Positions 1 to 6,842 of a stretch of 9,370 bases of DNA are shown here, piece by piece. The notes under the pieces were generated by a model. That model saw nothing but the letters and a program-made list of their open reading frames with translations. It made no database searches and was not told the origin of the DNA. The DNA is taken from NCBI GenBank assembly GCA_003445095.1, contig DLVS01000465.1, forward strand, positions 1 through 9,370, written 5' to 3'. The stretch is from Verrucomicrobiales bacterium (GTDB lineage: Bacteria > Verrucomicrobiota > Verrucomicrobiia > Limisphaerales > UBA9464). Every line of letters starts with the position of its first letter. The first letter of the stretch is position 1. The translations under genes were made by a program, and so were the position numbers.

Positions 1-5
1 GTGCT

Positions 6-28
6 GATTCGGGCGTCCCGCCCGAATC
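6..28. repeat. Perfect GC-rich hairpin, possible dispersed palindromic element
   Basis: Positions 6-15 and 19-28 are perfect reverse complements (10 bp, gattcgggcg / cgcccgaatc) around a 3-nt loop. An 11-bp piece of it (13-23) recurs inverted at 86-96. It lies about 100 bp downstream of the stop of the minus-strand membrane-protein gene. It could halt transcription of that gene, but no T-run follows it on the minus strand, so a canonical intrinsic terminator is not supported. Because related GC-rich palindromes occur elsewhere in the window, a REP-like dispersed element is the better guess. Copy number in the genome cannot be seen from here. Confidence 0.6.
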
Positions 29-85
29 CTCGTCACCCACCATTCCTGAGTCTCCCTGGGGAGAAAGAGGGTCGAACGATATTTT

Positions 86-96
86 GGGCGGGACGC
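86..96. repeat. Inverted partial copy of the 6-28 palindrome
   Basis: The 11 bases gggcgggacgc are the exact reverse complement of positions 13-23. On the minus strand this copy comes shortly after the stop codon of the 132-2612 gene and is followed by an A-rich stretch rather than a T-run. The pair 13-23 / 86-96 could also fold as a long-range stem. No gene is visible in positions 1-131. Confidence 0.45.
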
Positions 97-131
97 ACGC
101 GCTCCCAGTCACACCCGTTTTACCTCCGCAG

Positions 132-2612
132 TCATCTTCGGTGTTCGGTCGCGTTCGAATGAGCGGCGAACGGCTTTACCCGGCCCGGCCATTGTGCCCA
201 GTCGGCGGACCCGTCATTGACTAGCGAAGGCGGCAAGCGCTCGGAGATTTGGGTGCGAAGATTCGCCAGAACAGGCGCGTTGACTTTGGCAGCGATCTCC
301 AACGTTTGGAAAAACAAGCCGGAGTCTTGGGCGTGGCGCAGGTGACCGGGAAGGGAATTGGAATTCGCTCGGAAGATGTCTCGTAAATACTCGGCCGCGG
401 GCACGCCAATGAACCAAGGTTGGCGTAGGCCCACGATGTTTCGCCCCGCATCCCATTCGAGCCTCGAATTGCCCAAGGTGTTCAGTGGACCCGGCGATAG
501 GGGCGGCAACGGACCGATCACACACATGGCCACTCCCTCGGCGTGTCGAACCAGCGGATCCGTGACCGGAGTCGAACGCAGTCGCTCGGCGCCTTGCGAG
601 ATTTCTGACCAGTCGAGGGCGGACAGGGGGCGTCCATCCGCAAAGGCGCACAAGCCGATGATCGGTAGGTCTGGGTAAAAGTCCCCGCGCAACAGAAACG
701 TGTTGGTGAACACCGAATCGAAGGTGCGCGCGATGGTTGCAAACTGCGGACGCGTGAGTTGAAACAACGGCAACCACTGGCAAAACAAACCGTCCGATCT
801 CAGCGCCCGACGAACGGCCGCGAAATGTTCCTGCGAGTACAATCGGCCTTCACCGGTTCGCCACGGCAGGAACAGATCGCCGATCACGACGTCGTACTGC
901 GCGGGCTTTTGAGCGATGCTCCAGCGTGCGTCCTCCAACGTTACCGTCACTCGTGGATCTCGGAACACGTTCCGATTGAACGGCGCGAAATGCTTTTCCG
1001 CAAAGCGAGCGGCCCAGGGACTTAGCTCGAAGGCGTCGATATGTTCAACGGCTGGAGACAACGTGGCTCCCGCGAGAGTGCTGCCCGTGGCGACGCCCAA
1101 GAGGGCAACCGCCCTCGGATGACCGTGGAGGAGTAGGGGCAAATGCGCCTGGCGTTCCTGATTCATTTGGGCTCGGGAGCCGCCGAGCGTGTAGGTATTG
1201 TTGAAAATGATCCGCCAATCGTTAGTGGCGCTGGAGACGGTGGCGACGACACCTTCGCGTCCGACGGCAAGGTCGATTACTCGTTCGCCGGGAGCGGGGC
1301 TGACCTGCGGGGAGTGGCTGGCGCGAATCCAGGCAAGCCCCGAAACGACCACCATTATGGCCACGCCAAAAGTTTGCCACGCTGGGGACCCTCGTGGTGG
1401 CGACCGGCGACCGCGCCCCAGCGATTGGGAGCCCAGGAGCACCGTGTAAACTGCTGACGCTGCTAACACCGTACGCCACAGCCCGAGCTGCGGGAGAACG
1501 ATGCCTTGGGTGAGTTCCGAGCCCAACCAACCCCCGAGCCCATTGAGGGCAAGCAGACGCGCGACGTCCTTGGCACTCCCCGCGCCGCTCAACAACGTTG
1601 GAAAGAGCAAACCGGTCGCGAAGAATCCCGGCAAAAGAGTCCCGGCGGCGAGCAGGACGACATCCGTGAAGTACGCCGTGGGTGCGAGCTCGTAGGGGAT
1701 GATCTGCAGGTCGGGCCGGAGCCAGAGGAAGGTCGAGGGCTGAAGCAGCCACGCCGCGGCCGCCAGGGCCAATCCCAGTCGAAGCGAAGGAGGTTGACGC
1801 TGCGCGGCAACGAGAAGGGACGCCCCGCCCAGAGCAATCAGGACGACGGCCAAGACTGTGCTGCTGGAGAAGTGAGAATTGATGGTGACTTGCGCGAATT
1901 GCTGCTGAGCGACGACTTCGAGCCCGAGCACCAAGAACCCCGAGGTGAAAGCTAACACATTCGTCGAGGTTCGAGAAAGTTCGACGGGAACGTCCGTTAT
2001 TTCGGAACGCTCGGTGCGCGCGGGCGCATCTTCGAACCGGTAAATGAGCAAGGCCGCGGTCGCTAGTGCGAAGCTGACGGCGCAGGTGAGCAATCCGGAC
2101 TGAGTGAGTCCCCCAGCGGGCAACCCCCAGAAGACGATGACCGCGATTCCGACGACGCCGCCCAAGGTATTGACGGCATAAGCCCACACCGAAGTTCGCC
2201 GGCCGGGAGTCGCCGCCAATACAGCTGGCAAAACCAACCCCATGGCGATCGCGGGAGGCGTGACTAAGAGAGCAGGGAGCGACCACTTGACCAGCGCTGG
2301 ATCGCCGAGGATCGGGCGCAGGTGGTCCGCGATAGGGATGGAGAAGAGCGCCAGCAAACCGAGCGCGGCCACGCAAAATTCAGCGAGGGCAACGCGACGC
2401 CAAGCGGTTTTCGGCGGCGCTGGTTTCAAGGCCGACCACGCGCCACCCAAGGCTAGTCCCACACAGAATGCACCGACGACTTTGGAGAACGTGTCGGCGC
2501 TGGCGCCTAAAACATCCACCAACCGCCGGGTCCAGACGACTTGGTGCGCGAGACCTGCGGCGCCGCTGAAGAAGAGCAAAAGGAGCGCGCGACCGCCCCA
2601 GGGCCGATTCAT
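132..2612 (-). CDS. Polytopic membrane protein with C-terminal spermidine-synthase-like domain
   Basis: 826 aa from ATG at 2612. The N-terminal part (about residues 8-430) holds roughly 12 hydrophobic segments. Its opening resembles the family annotated as fused MFS/spermidine synthase (FFSGAAGLAHQVVWTR, then TFSKVVGAFCVGLALGG). Residues about 440-660 look like a Rossmann-type aminopropyl/methyltransferase fold: Gly-containing loop GVATGS (506-511), acidic residue E529 after the second strand, E560-D561, and YDVVIGDLF (573-581). Compared with true SpeE, the GGGDG loop is not kept. The first Asp of the DxxDP active-site motif is retained (D579) but the second position is Leu. Real spermidine synthesis is therefore doubtful; the substrate is unknown. 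The tail after 660 is soluble and not recognised. The ATG lies 16 nt after the stop of the preceding surface-protein gene, suggesting one transcript. No clear Shine-Dalgarno is visible. Confidence 0.85.
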   Translation of the reverse strand: MNRPWGGRALLLLFFSGAAGLAHQVVWTRRLVDVLGASADTFSKVVGAFCVGLALGGAWSALKPAPPKTAWRRVALAEFCVAALGLLALFSIPIADHLRPILGDPALVKWSLPALLVTPPAIAMGLVLPAVLAATPGRRTSVWAYAVNTLGGVVGIAVIVFWGLPAGGLTQSGLLTCAVSFALATAALLIYRFEDAPARTERSEITDVPVELSRTSTNVLAFTSGFLVLGLEVVAQQQFAQVTINSHFSSSTVLAVVLIALGGASLLVAAQRQPPSLRLGLALAAAAWLLQPSTFLWLRPDLQIIPYELAPTAYFTDVVLLAAGTLLPGFFATGLLFPTLLSGAGSAKDVARLLALNGLGGWLGSELTQGIVLPQLGLWRTVLAASAVYTVLLGSQSLGRGRRSPPRGSPAWQTFGVAIMVVVSGLAWIRASHSPQVSPAPGERVIDLAVGREGVVATVSSATNDWRIIFNNTYTLGGSRAQMNQERQAHLPLLLHGHPRAVALLGVATGSTLAGATLSPAVEHIDAFELSPWAARFAEKHFAPFNRNVFRDPRVTVTLEDARWSIAQKPAQYDVVIGDLFLPWRTGEGRLYSQEHFAAVRRALRSDGLFCQWLPLFQLTRPQFATIARTFDSVFTNTFLLRGDFYPDLPIIGLCAFADGRPLSALDWSEISQGAERLRSTPVTDPLVRHAEGVAMCVIGPLPPLSPGPLNTLGNSRLEWDAGRNIVGLRQPWFIGVPAAEYLRDIFRANSNSLPGHLRHAQDSGLFFQTLEIAAKVNAPVLANLRTQISERLPPSLVNDGSADWAQWPGRVKPFAAHSNATEHRR

Positions 2613-2628
2613 GAAGCGGCGTAGTTCA

Positions 2629-3639
2629 TTACGGTTCGCGACGGAGCCGGAAGTATTGCGAAGCGATCACGGCGTCCACGGTCACCTGGCGCAACCGATT
2701 ATCGCCGGCGAATGGTTCACCGACGGGAGTCCAGGTCCCGACGGCTACCAACTCGGGCAAACTTTCGAGCACGTATTGATGATCGTTGGCGGTGGCGAAG
2801 GTGAGCTGAGCTCCGTCGATGGCATTGGTGATTGCCAGCGTGATTCCTGCCTGGAAGTAAATGAAGAACCGCTCCGAGGAAACGTGCAGTGGTCCGCCAT
2901 TAGGACCGTTGGTCGACGTATCAACAAAACGAAAGCCCACCGCGTAAAGCCCGGGCATCGTCGCGCTATAGACCCGACCGTGAACGTGCCCGTACGGATC
3001 GGCACCCGGCGAACCGTCGTTCTCGCTGACCGGAAAGCGGTGAGTCCCGTTGGTCGTGCCGACCGGGACGCTGAACGTTAGTTCGGTGGCGACTTGTTCG
3101 TCGCCTGGCGATTCCCAGAATCCGAAGGCGCCGCCGACGGGGCCGGAGACACTCTCGACGACCGCCTCGATGTGCGCGCCCAACGCCGGGTGGAACGGCG
3201 CCGGGCCTCCGTAGTCGAGTGTTCCGGGCTGACAGACGAAGCTGAGCTCCGCGTGATGAACGCCCGCGTAGGGTCCGGACCCCGAAAGCTCCAGAGGGAA
3301 AACATAACCCGATTCCGCGGCGAAGTTCCCGGCGTTGACAAACAGGAGCGCTGCCCCGGCCTCCGGCAGCGTCGCCCCGGCGGCGAGATGTTCGTGAGCG
3401 CGAACCGCAGTCAGCGGACTCGCTAACGCAAGGAGAAGACCAGCGGCCAAAAGTGTGAGCGCACACGAAGACCTCAGATGACGCGGCGGCTTTAACTCGA
3501 ACTCCGAAATAGCAATGAGGAGCGCGCGCCTCAGGTGTGTGGCTGCCGGCGTCACGCCGGGATTTCGTTGGCCCTCTTTTGTCGCGAAGGACGTTTCGGG
3601 CCCAATAGATTCACGGCTTCGGTTTGGGCTTCGGTTCAT
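2629..3639 (-). CDS. Secreted His-motif surface protein, paralog of the PEP-CTERM protein at 3771-4487
   Basis: 336 aa from ATG at 3639; a TTG two codons upstream is an alternative. A typical signal peptide (ALTLLAAGLLLALASPL, ending AVRA) starts only about 58 residues in, so the start is uncertain; GTG 3555 is another candidate. The mature N-terminus would be HEHL (82-85). The core matches the neighbouring paralog in order: FVN..NFAAESGYV, GPYAG, SVSGPVGGAFGFWE, DPYGHVHGR (214-222), then GLYAVGF..VDTSTNG..GGPL. It ends differently: instead of a PEP-CTERM anchor there is an 80-residue C-terminal module with YVLESLPELVAVGTWTPVG and a final SQYFRLRREP, a tail style common on secreted verrucomicrobial proteins. 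The conserved His pairs suggest metal binding, and the core faintly recalls the choice-of-anchor M type of surface domain; both are inference. The true function is unknown. Confidence 0.8.
   Translation of the reverse strand: MNRSPNRSRESIGPETSFATKEGQRNPGVTPAATHLRRALLIAISEFELKPPRHLRSSCALTLLAAGLLLALASPLTAVRAHEHLAAGATLPEAGAALLFVNAGNFAAESGYVFPLELSGSGPYAGVHHAELSFVCQPGTLDYGGPAPFHPALGAHIEAVVESVSGPVGGAFGFWESPGDEQVATELTFSVPVGTTNGTHRFPVSENDGSPGADPYGHVHGRVYSATMPGLYAVGFRFVDTSTNGPNGGPLHVSSERFFIYFQAGITLAITNAIDGAQLTFATANDHQYVLESLPELVAVGTWTPVGEPFAGDNRLRQVTVDAVIASQYFRLRREP
3546..3560. repeat. 15-bp perfect palindrome inside the apparent N-terminal coding region
   Basis: ccggcgt and acgccgg flank one central base, giving a perfect 7-bp inverted repeat. 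It lies in the long pre-signal-peptide extension of the 2629-3639 gene and contains the alternative GTG start (3555). The translated stretch around it (NPGVTPAATHLRRA) looks unlike normal protein N-termini. I infer a palindromic element at the 5' end of the gene, so the mapped protein start may be wrong. Confidence 0.5.
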
Positions 3640-3655
3640 GATCAAGTCGGTCTAG

Positions 3656-3759
3656 AGTTGGGTGTGGGGCCAAGAGGTTCGTTCCAGGCTCGAGATGGAA
3701 GGAGTTGCTGCCGCTCCATCCCGAGTTTCCGAATCGCTTGTGTCCCCACACCCTCAACT
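3656..3759 (-). repeat. Nested imperfect palindrome of about 104 bp between the two paralogs
   Basis: Outer stem: 3660-3669 pairs perfectly with 3744-3753 (gggtgtgggg / ccccacaccc), extended by 3656-3659 with 3756-3759 past a 2-nt bulge. Further in, 3671-3674 pairs with 3737-3740 (caag/cttg) and 3678-3681 with 3730-3733 (ttcg/cgaa). The inner stem is 3689-3699 with 3715-3725: 11 pairs, one of them a G-U wobble if transcribed from the minus strand. In total about 33 pairs lie in register. It fills nearly the whole gap between the stop of the PEP-CTERM gene and the start of its paralog. It could be a structured leader or attenuator for the downstream pair, or a REPIN/MITE-like mobile palindrome. 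No T-run follows it on the minus strand, so a simple terminator is less likely. Confidence 0.6.
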
Positions 3760-3770
3760 TTCCACAGTGC

Positions 3771-4487
3771 TTAGATTTGCCGTCGTCGAATCAACCAAGC
3801 CACGGCGGTGGCTCCCATCGCCCCCAAGGCCACGGTGCCAGGTTCCGGCACGGCATCGAAGCGGATGTACAGGATGTCGCTCGGACTTTGCAGAGGTCCG
3901 CCGCCAACGCCATTCGCCGAGGTATCGAACAGTTGAAACCCAACTGTGTATGAGCCTTCGGTACTGGTCGAAAACCGCCGACCATGAAGGTGTCCGTAGG
4001 GATCGCCTCCGGGAGTTCCGGCCCCCGACGAAGCGTCGCTCAGGACGATCAAATCGGTGGGGGCGGTGGTGCTGTATCCGACGGAGTAACTCAAGGTCGG
4101 AACCTCGGCTTCGTCTTCCCAGAACTGGAATCCGCCGCCGGCTGGACCTTCAACCGAGACGATGGCCATTTCGAGGAACGAACCAAGCGCTGCGCCGTTG
4201 GGATTGGCCACGTAGGGGATGCCATTTCCGTCCGTTCCCGACAAGGAATGCACCGCCGTGGGGGTGATGCCGCCTTCGAAATATCCAGCGTATGGGCCGG
4301 TGAGCGCGGGGTTGAGGACCTTCACGTAGCCGGAGCTCGCCGCGAAATCCGCGCCGTTGACGAACATCAGAGCGTCGCCCTGATTGGTGCCGAGCGCCCC
4401 TGCGTTGAGGTGCCCGTGTTGTGCCCGCATCGGATTGGCCCAGCAAATCAGGCCGAGTCCGAGGAGGATGAGTTGGAACTTTTTCAT
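3771..4487 (-). CDS. PEP-CTERM sorted surface protein with His-x-His motifs
   Basis: 238 aa from ATG at 4487. I prefer this start over upstream in-frame codons because it opens directly on a signal peptide (MKKFQLILLGLGLICW, cleavage likely after A22). The mature chain would begin QHGHL, with His24 and His26. Landmarks: FVNGADFAASSGYV (42-55), GPYAG (64-68), SVEGPAGGGFQFWE (111-124), DPYGHLHGR (162-170), then GSYTVGFQLFDTSANG. The C-terminus is a textbook PEP-CTERM signal: VPEPG (213-217), a hydrophobic stretch, and RRR just before the end. Exosortase, encoded elsewhere, would process it and pass it to the outer surface or extracellular matrix. The ATG follows the pseudopilin stop by 22 nt, so co-transcription is likely. 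The paired His residues suggest divalent-metal binding, which is inference only; no enzymatic domain is recognised. Confidence 0.88.
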   Translation of the reverse strand: MKKFQLILLGLGLICWANPMRAQHGHLNAGALGTNQGDALMFVNGADFAASSGYVKVLNPALTGPYAGYFEGGITPTAVHSLSGTDGNGIPYVANPNGAALGSFLEMAIVSVEGPAGGGFQFWEDEAEVPTLSYSVGYSTTAPTDLIVLSDASSGAGTPGGDPYGHLHGRRFSTSTEGSYTVGFQLFDTSANGVGGGPLQSPSDILYIRFDAVPEPGTVALGAMGATAVAWLIRRRQI

Positions 4488-4509
4488 GTGTTGCTGTTGG
4501 GATCTGGGA

Positions 4510-5334
4510 TCATGGGTTTTCACTCTGGCCGTCCGGACGCACAAAGCGCGTCACGGGCGGACCGAGAAGGGTACGAACGCGGGGCCAGCTGAGTCCTTCA
4601 ACATGGGCGTCCGCGAACAAGTAATTGGCATGGCCGCGATGGCGCAGGACGGCGACCTGCCGGGGAAAGGCGTTCGTGGTAAAGCCGCCGCCGGCGGAGT
4701 CGGCAAAGTGAAAATGGTCCGAGCCATCGAAGTCGCCGCGAGCTTCCGCGAGGTGCAGAGTTTCGGCGGGCGCGGGGATCGCCGAGAACCTTGAAAAGTC
4801 GAGCTCCTTGGCCCCGTACGGATGCGGCGTAAGAAAATCGTTGATGTCATAGCTGTTCAAGCGGATGCGGTTGGTGTCGAGGGAACAGCGATAGACATTG
4901 GTCAATCCGTAGGTCGCGAGCCGGCCCATCCACGACGCGCCTTGGTGAGCCGATTGCGGCAGAGCGTCAGCATTGTCCCCGGCATACATGGCACAGCCGA
5001 CACCGAGTTGCCGGAGGTTTGACAGGCACGCCGTCGCCTTAGCCCGAGCTTGGGCACCTGCCAACGCCGGCAGCAGGAGGCTCGCGAGGATGGCGATGAT
5101 CGCGATGACTACGAGCAGTTCGATGAGCGTGAACGCGTGGGGACGAGTTGTTGTAGGGGAAGCTTTTCGGTCGTGGCAGGGCGGCCCCGAACGCGTTGTA
5201 GAGTGCGGCAGCCCTCTGCCGCTGTAGAATACTCCGTGGGCCCACTCCCTCCGCAATGCGTGTTGGCGCTGCGAGAAACCCGAGCCGGAATTGGCCGAGT
5301 CCTTCAACGGGCCCCTCTGGATTGGCGAAAACAC
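4510..5334 (-). CDS. Type II secretion-type pseudopilin (prepilin-like protein), start uncertain
   Basis: The diagnostic element is [18 protein letters not shown] (residues 66-83 counting from GTG 5334): the prepilin peptidase site, here Ala rather than Gly before Phe, with Glu at +5 and then a hydrophobic helix. The following [16 protein letters not shown] and the late [16 protein letters not shown] match verrucomicrobial and planctomycete pseudopilins with the H-X9-DG motif; here the final Gly is Ala. An acidic and His-rich stretch, [13 protein letters not shown], precedes it. Such proteins are exported and assembled into pseudopili or act as single surface subunits. The 67 residues before the cleavage site are too long for a normal leader and contain a palindrome (5205-5222). 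No ATG, GTG or TTG occurs in frame between that palindrome and the cleavage site; a TTG at 5256 is the nearest. The native start may be lost or unusual. The downstream PEP-CTERM gene starts 22 nt after the stop. Confidence 0.82.
   Translation of the reverse strand: MFSPIQRGPLKDSANSGSGFSQRQHALRREWAHGVFYSGRGLPHSTTRSGPPCHDRKASPTTTRPHAFTLIELLVVIAIIAILASLLLPALAGAQARAKATACLSNLRQLGVGCAMYAGDNADALPQSAHQGASWMGRLATYGLTNVYRCSLDTNRIRLNSYDINDFLTPHPYGAKELDFSRFSAIPAPAETLHLAEARGDFDGSDHFHFADSAGGGFTTNAFPRQVAVLRHRGHANYLFADAHVEGLSWPRVRTLLGPPVTRFVRPDGQSENP
5205..5222. repeat. Perfect GC-rich hairpin within the pseudopilin 5' region
   Basis: 5205-5211 (gcggcag) and 5216-5222 (ctgccgc) are perfect reverse complements with a 4-nt loop. 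Read on the minus strand it encodes SGRGLPH, a peptide I recall as typical translation junk from repeated palindromes in Pedosphaera-like genomes; that memory cannot be checked here. I infer a REP-like element inserted near the 5' end of the pseudopilin gene. Confidence 0.55.
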
Positions 5335-5582
5335 GCGGAACTAGCTGCTAGAACTGGTCCTCTAATTTCGAGATCCCGCTCGGACCACTGGGAATCCCGG
5401 GGACGAATGAAATCGTCGCCCGACGGAAGCGAGGAAGACGCACTGCGACGAACTGGGACGCCTTCGAATCCCGAGTTCGAGGAGATCCGCGGAGGAGATT
5501 CTTCAAGACCCCTTGAGCTAATGGTGCCGAGGAATCAATCCCAACAGCACGGTAACAAGGGTAAGCTCCGGCGGACCGGCGT
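5335..5582. other. Gene-free gap upstream of the pseudopilin, rich in short inverted repeats
   Basis: No convincing coding signal is seen on either strand. If the pseudopilin really starts near its prepilin motif, the gap reaches about 5205 and exceeds 370 bp. Contents: an 11-bp palindrome (5341-5351, ctagctgctag), a 6-bp stem 5355-5360 with 5382-5387, an imperfect hairpin at 5461-5482, and an 8-bp direct repeat gaggagat at 5479-5486 and 5492-5499. This is the most likely place for a promoter driving the pseudopilin and PEP-CTERM pair, but I cannot pick out a reliable -35/-10 pair. Confidence 0.4.
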
Positions 5583-5957
5583 TTAAGCCACGCGGGGCGG
5601 AGGCAAGAGCGGCGTTGTTAGTCTTGCCGCCAGCGGGGCAGGGGAGGTCACTTCGAGCGGTTCACACAATTGCGGCTGGACCTTCAATTCTGCGAGAGGC
5701 GTCGAGAAGACTTCGAATTTAGGCGGCTTCACGTGCGCCTCCGGCGCCTGCTCCGCGGTCTTGCCGGCCTTAACAAACTTACACAATTTGCACGGATGCT
5801 GCCCGTCGAAGGTCGTTTGCAGTGCGGTCAGGAATGACGAGGACTGCGTTCGCTCAATGACCATGGTCGTCCACGCCACCGACTGCAACACGGCCCAATG
5901 GAGACCGAGCGTTAGGCTCAGCACCAAGGCTGCAGTGATGCGCAGGAGGCGTTGCAC
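5583..5957 (-). CDS. Small membrane or secreted protein with CxxC motif, unknown function
   Basis: 124 aa from GTG 5957, which opens on MQRLLRITAALVLSLTLG, a signal peptide or membrane anchor. A TTG at 5990 would add 11 residues beginning VCCHSS. After the hydrophobic segment comes FDGQHPCKLCKFVKAGK, the only clear motif: two cysteines spaced CxxC next to a histidine, then a Pro-rich tail ending LLPPPRVA. The layout (short, N-terminal anchor, periplasmic CxxC) resembles small DUF2946-type proteins found beside metal-related genes, but the match is only in pattern and I do not assign the family. The gene starts 80 nt after the pseudouridine synthase stop and is separated from the pseudopilin by about 250 bp. 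A role in metal or redox chemistry in the periplasm is a guess. Confidence 0.65.
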   Translation of the reverse strand: MQRLLRITAALVLSLTLGLHWAVLQSVAWTTMVIERTQSSSFLTALQTTFDGQHPCKLCKFVKAGKTAEQAPEAHVKPPKFEVFSTPLAELKVQPQLCEPLEVTSPAPLAARLTTPLLPPPRVA

Positions 5958-6037
5958 GACTAGCAAGAAGCTACTGTGGCAGCAGACCAAGCGTCAAACA
6001 TCATCACCCTCGGCTCAGGCGGTTTCGGTTATTGCGG

Positions 6038-6841
6038 TTAAGCGGCGTAGCGGCGCAGGTATTTCAGGGCCACAGTGAAATCCTTCGGCCACGGAGCCTC
6101 AAAACGGATTTGCTCGCCGGTTTCCGGATGAGGTAACTCAAGTTGCCACGCGTGTAGCGCCAGCGTGCTGATCAATGGGCGTTCAAAATCATCGCGGTTC
6201 AATCGATAGTTCCGTTTAAGTGAAGACAGACGCAATTGCCCCCCGCCATAGACCCGATCCGCCAAAACGGGATGACCCGCTTCTGCCAGATGAACACGAA
6301 TTTGGTGCGTTCTCCCCGTGCGAGGCCGCGCCTCAACTAACGCGGCGCCACGAAACCGTTCGCGTACGGTAAAGTCCGTAACGGATTTTTTCCCGGAACG
6401 GCTGATGCGGATCACGCCTGGTTTGAAGCGGTCGGGTGCCAGGGGTTGATCCACCGTGAATTGATCTTGTGATGGATTTCCCTGAACCAAAGCGACGTAA
6501 ACTTTCCGCGGAACTTCCGAGCCAAACTGGTTGGCCAACGTCACGAGGGCCGGCCGCTGTTTGGCCAGCAGCAAGACTCCGGTCGTTTCGAAGTCCAGCC
6601 GATGAGCGTTGGACAAGTACGTCAGCCCGCGGTCGGCTGCCCAGGGTTTGCTGGTGGCGATGCCCTCATGCAGCAGGCGCATCAAGTTGGGTCGCGCCGG
6701 ATCATACCGATCGGGTGAAGTGAGGAGTCGAGCGGGCTTGTCGAGGACGAGTAAGTGGGTGTCTTCGAACAGCACCGGGACCGGCCAAAATTCCTGAGTG
6801 GCCGGCGAAGACAATTTGATAACCGGCCCTTCCGGCCTCAT
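6038..6841 (-). CDS. RluA-family RNA pseudouridine synthase
   Basis: 267 aa from ATG 6841; a TTG at 6853, overlapping the upstream gene, would add four residues. Converts specific uridines in rRNA or tRNA to pseudouridine in the cytoplasm. Motifs in order: LLVLDKPARLLTSPD (30-44), AHRLDFETTGVLLLAK (79-94) with the catalytic Asp at 83, KVYVALVQG (113-121), and the RTGRTHQIRVHL motif (174-185) followed by HPVLADRVYG. All family hallmarks are present, so it should be active. It has no N-terminal S4 RNA-binding domain, as in the shorter RluA/TruC-like members rather than RluC/RluD. The exact RNA target cannot be told from sequence. The ATG comes one nucleotide after the TGA of the upstream foldase gene, implying translational coupling. 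Confidence 0.92.
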   Translation of the reverse strand: MRPEGPVIKLSSPATQEFWPVPVLFEDTHLLVLDKPARLLTSPDRYDPARPNLMRLLHEGIATSKPWAADRGLTYLSNAHRLDFETTGVLLLAKQRPALVTLANQFGSEVPRKVYVALVQGNPSQDQFTVDQPLAPDRFKPGVIRISRSGKKSVTDFTVRERFRGAALVEARPRTGRTHQIRVHLAEAGHPVLADRVYGGGQLRLSSLKRNYRLNRDDFERPLISTLALHAWQLELPHPETGEQIRFEAPWPKDFTVALKYLRRYAA

Positions 6842-6842
6842 G

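Noticed and set aside
6..28. Intrinsic terminator
   Set aside because: The stem is strong but no T-run follows on the transcribed strand.
1222..2376. 384-aa minus-strand open frame
   Set aside because: It is in another frame of the membrane-protein gene, very Arg-rich, with no hydrophobic segments; a shadow frame.
132..2612. Naming the gene speE
   Set aside because: The active-site motif is incomplete and the protein is mostly membrane; a true spermidine synthase is soluble and about 290 aa.
2242..3081. 279-aa plus-strand open frame
   Set aside because: It lies opposite two minus-strand genes with strong domain and signal-peptide evidence, spans the boundary between them, and its translation has no recognisable motif; a GC-rich shadow.
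3771..4487. Identification as the all3515 family of Zur-repressed PEP-CTERM proteins
   Set aside because: PEP-CTERM plus His motifs made this tempting, but the sequence as I recall that family does not match and no Zur-like palindrome is visible upstream.
5050..5586. 178-aa plus-strand open frame across the pseudopilin 5' region
   Set aside because: Arg/Gly/Ser-rich with no motif, and it crosses the hairpin and the gene-free gap; no coding evidence.
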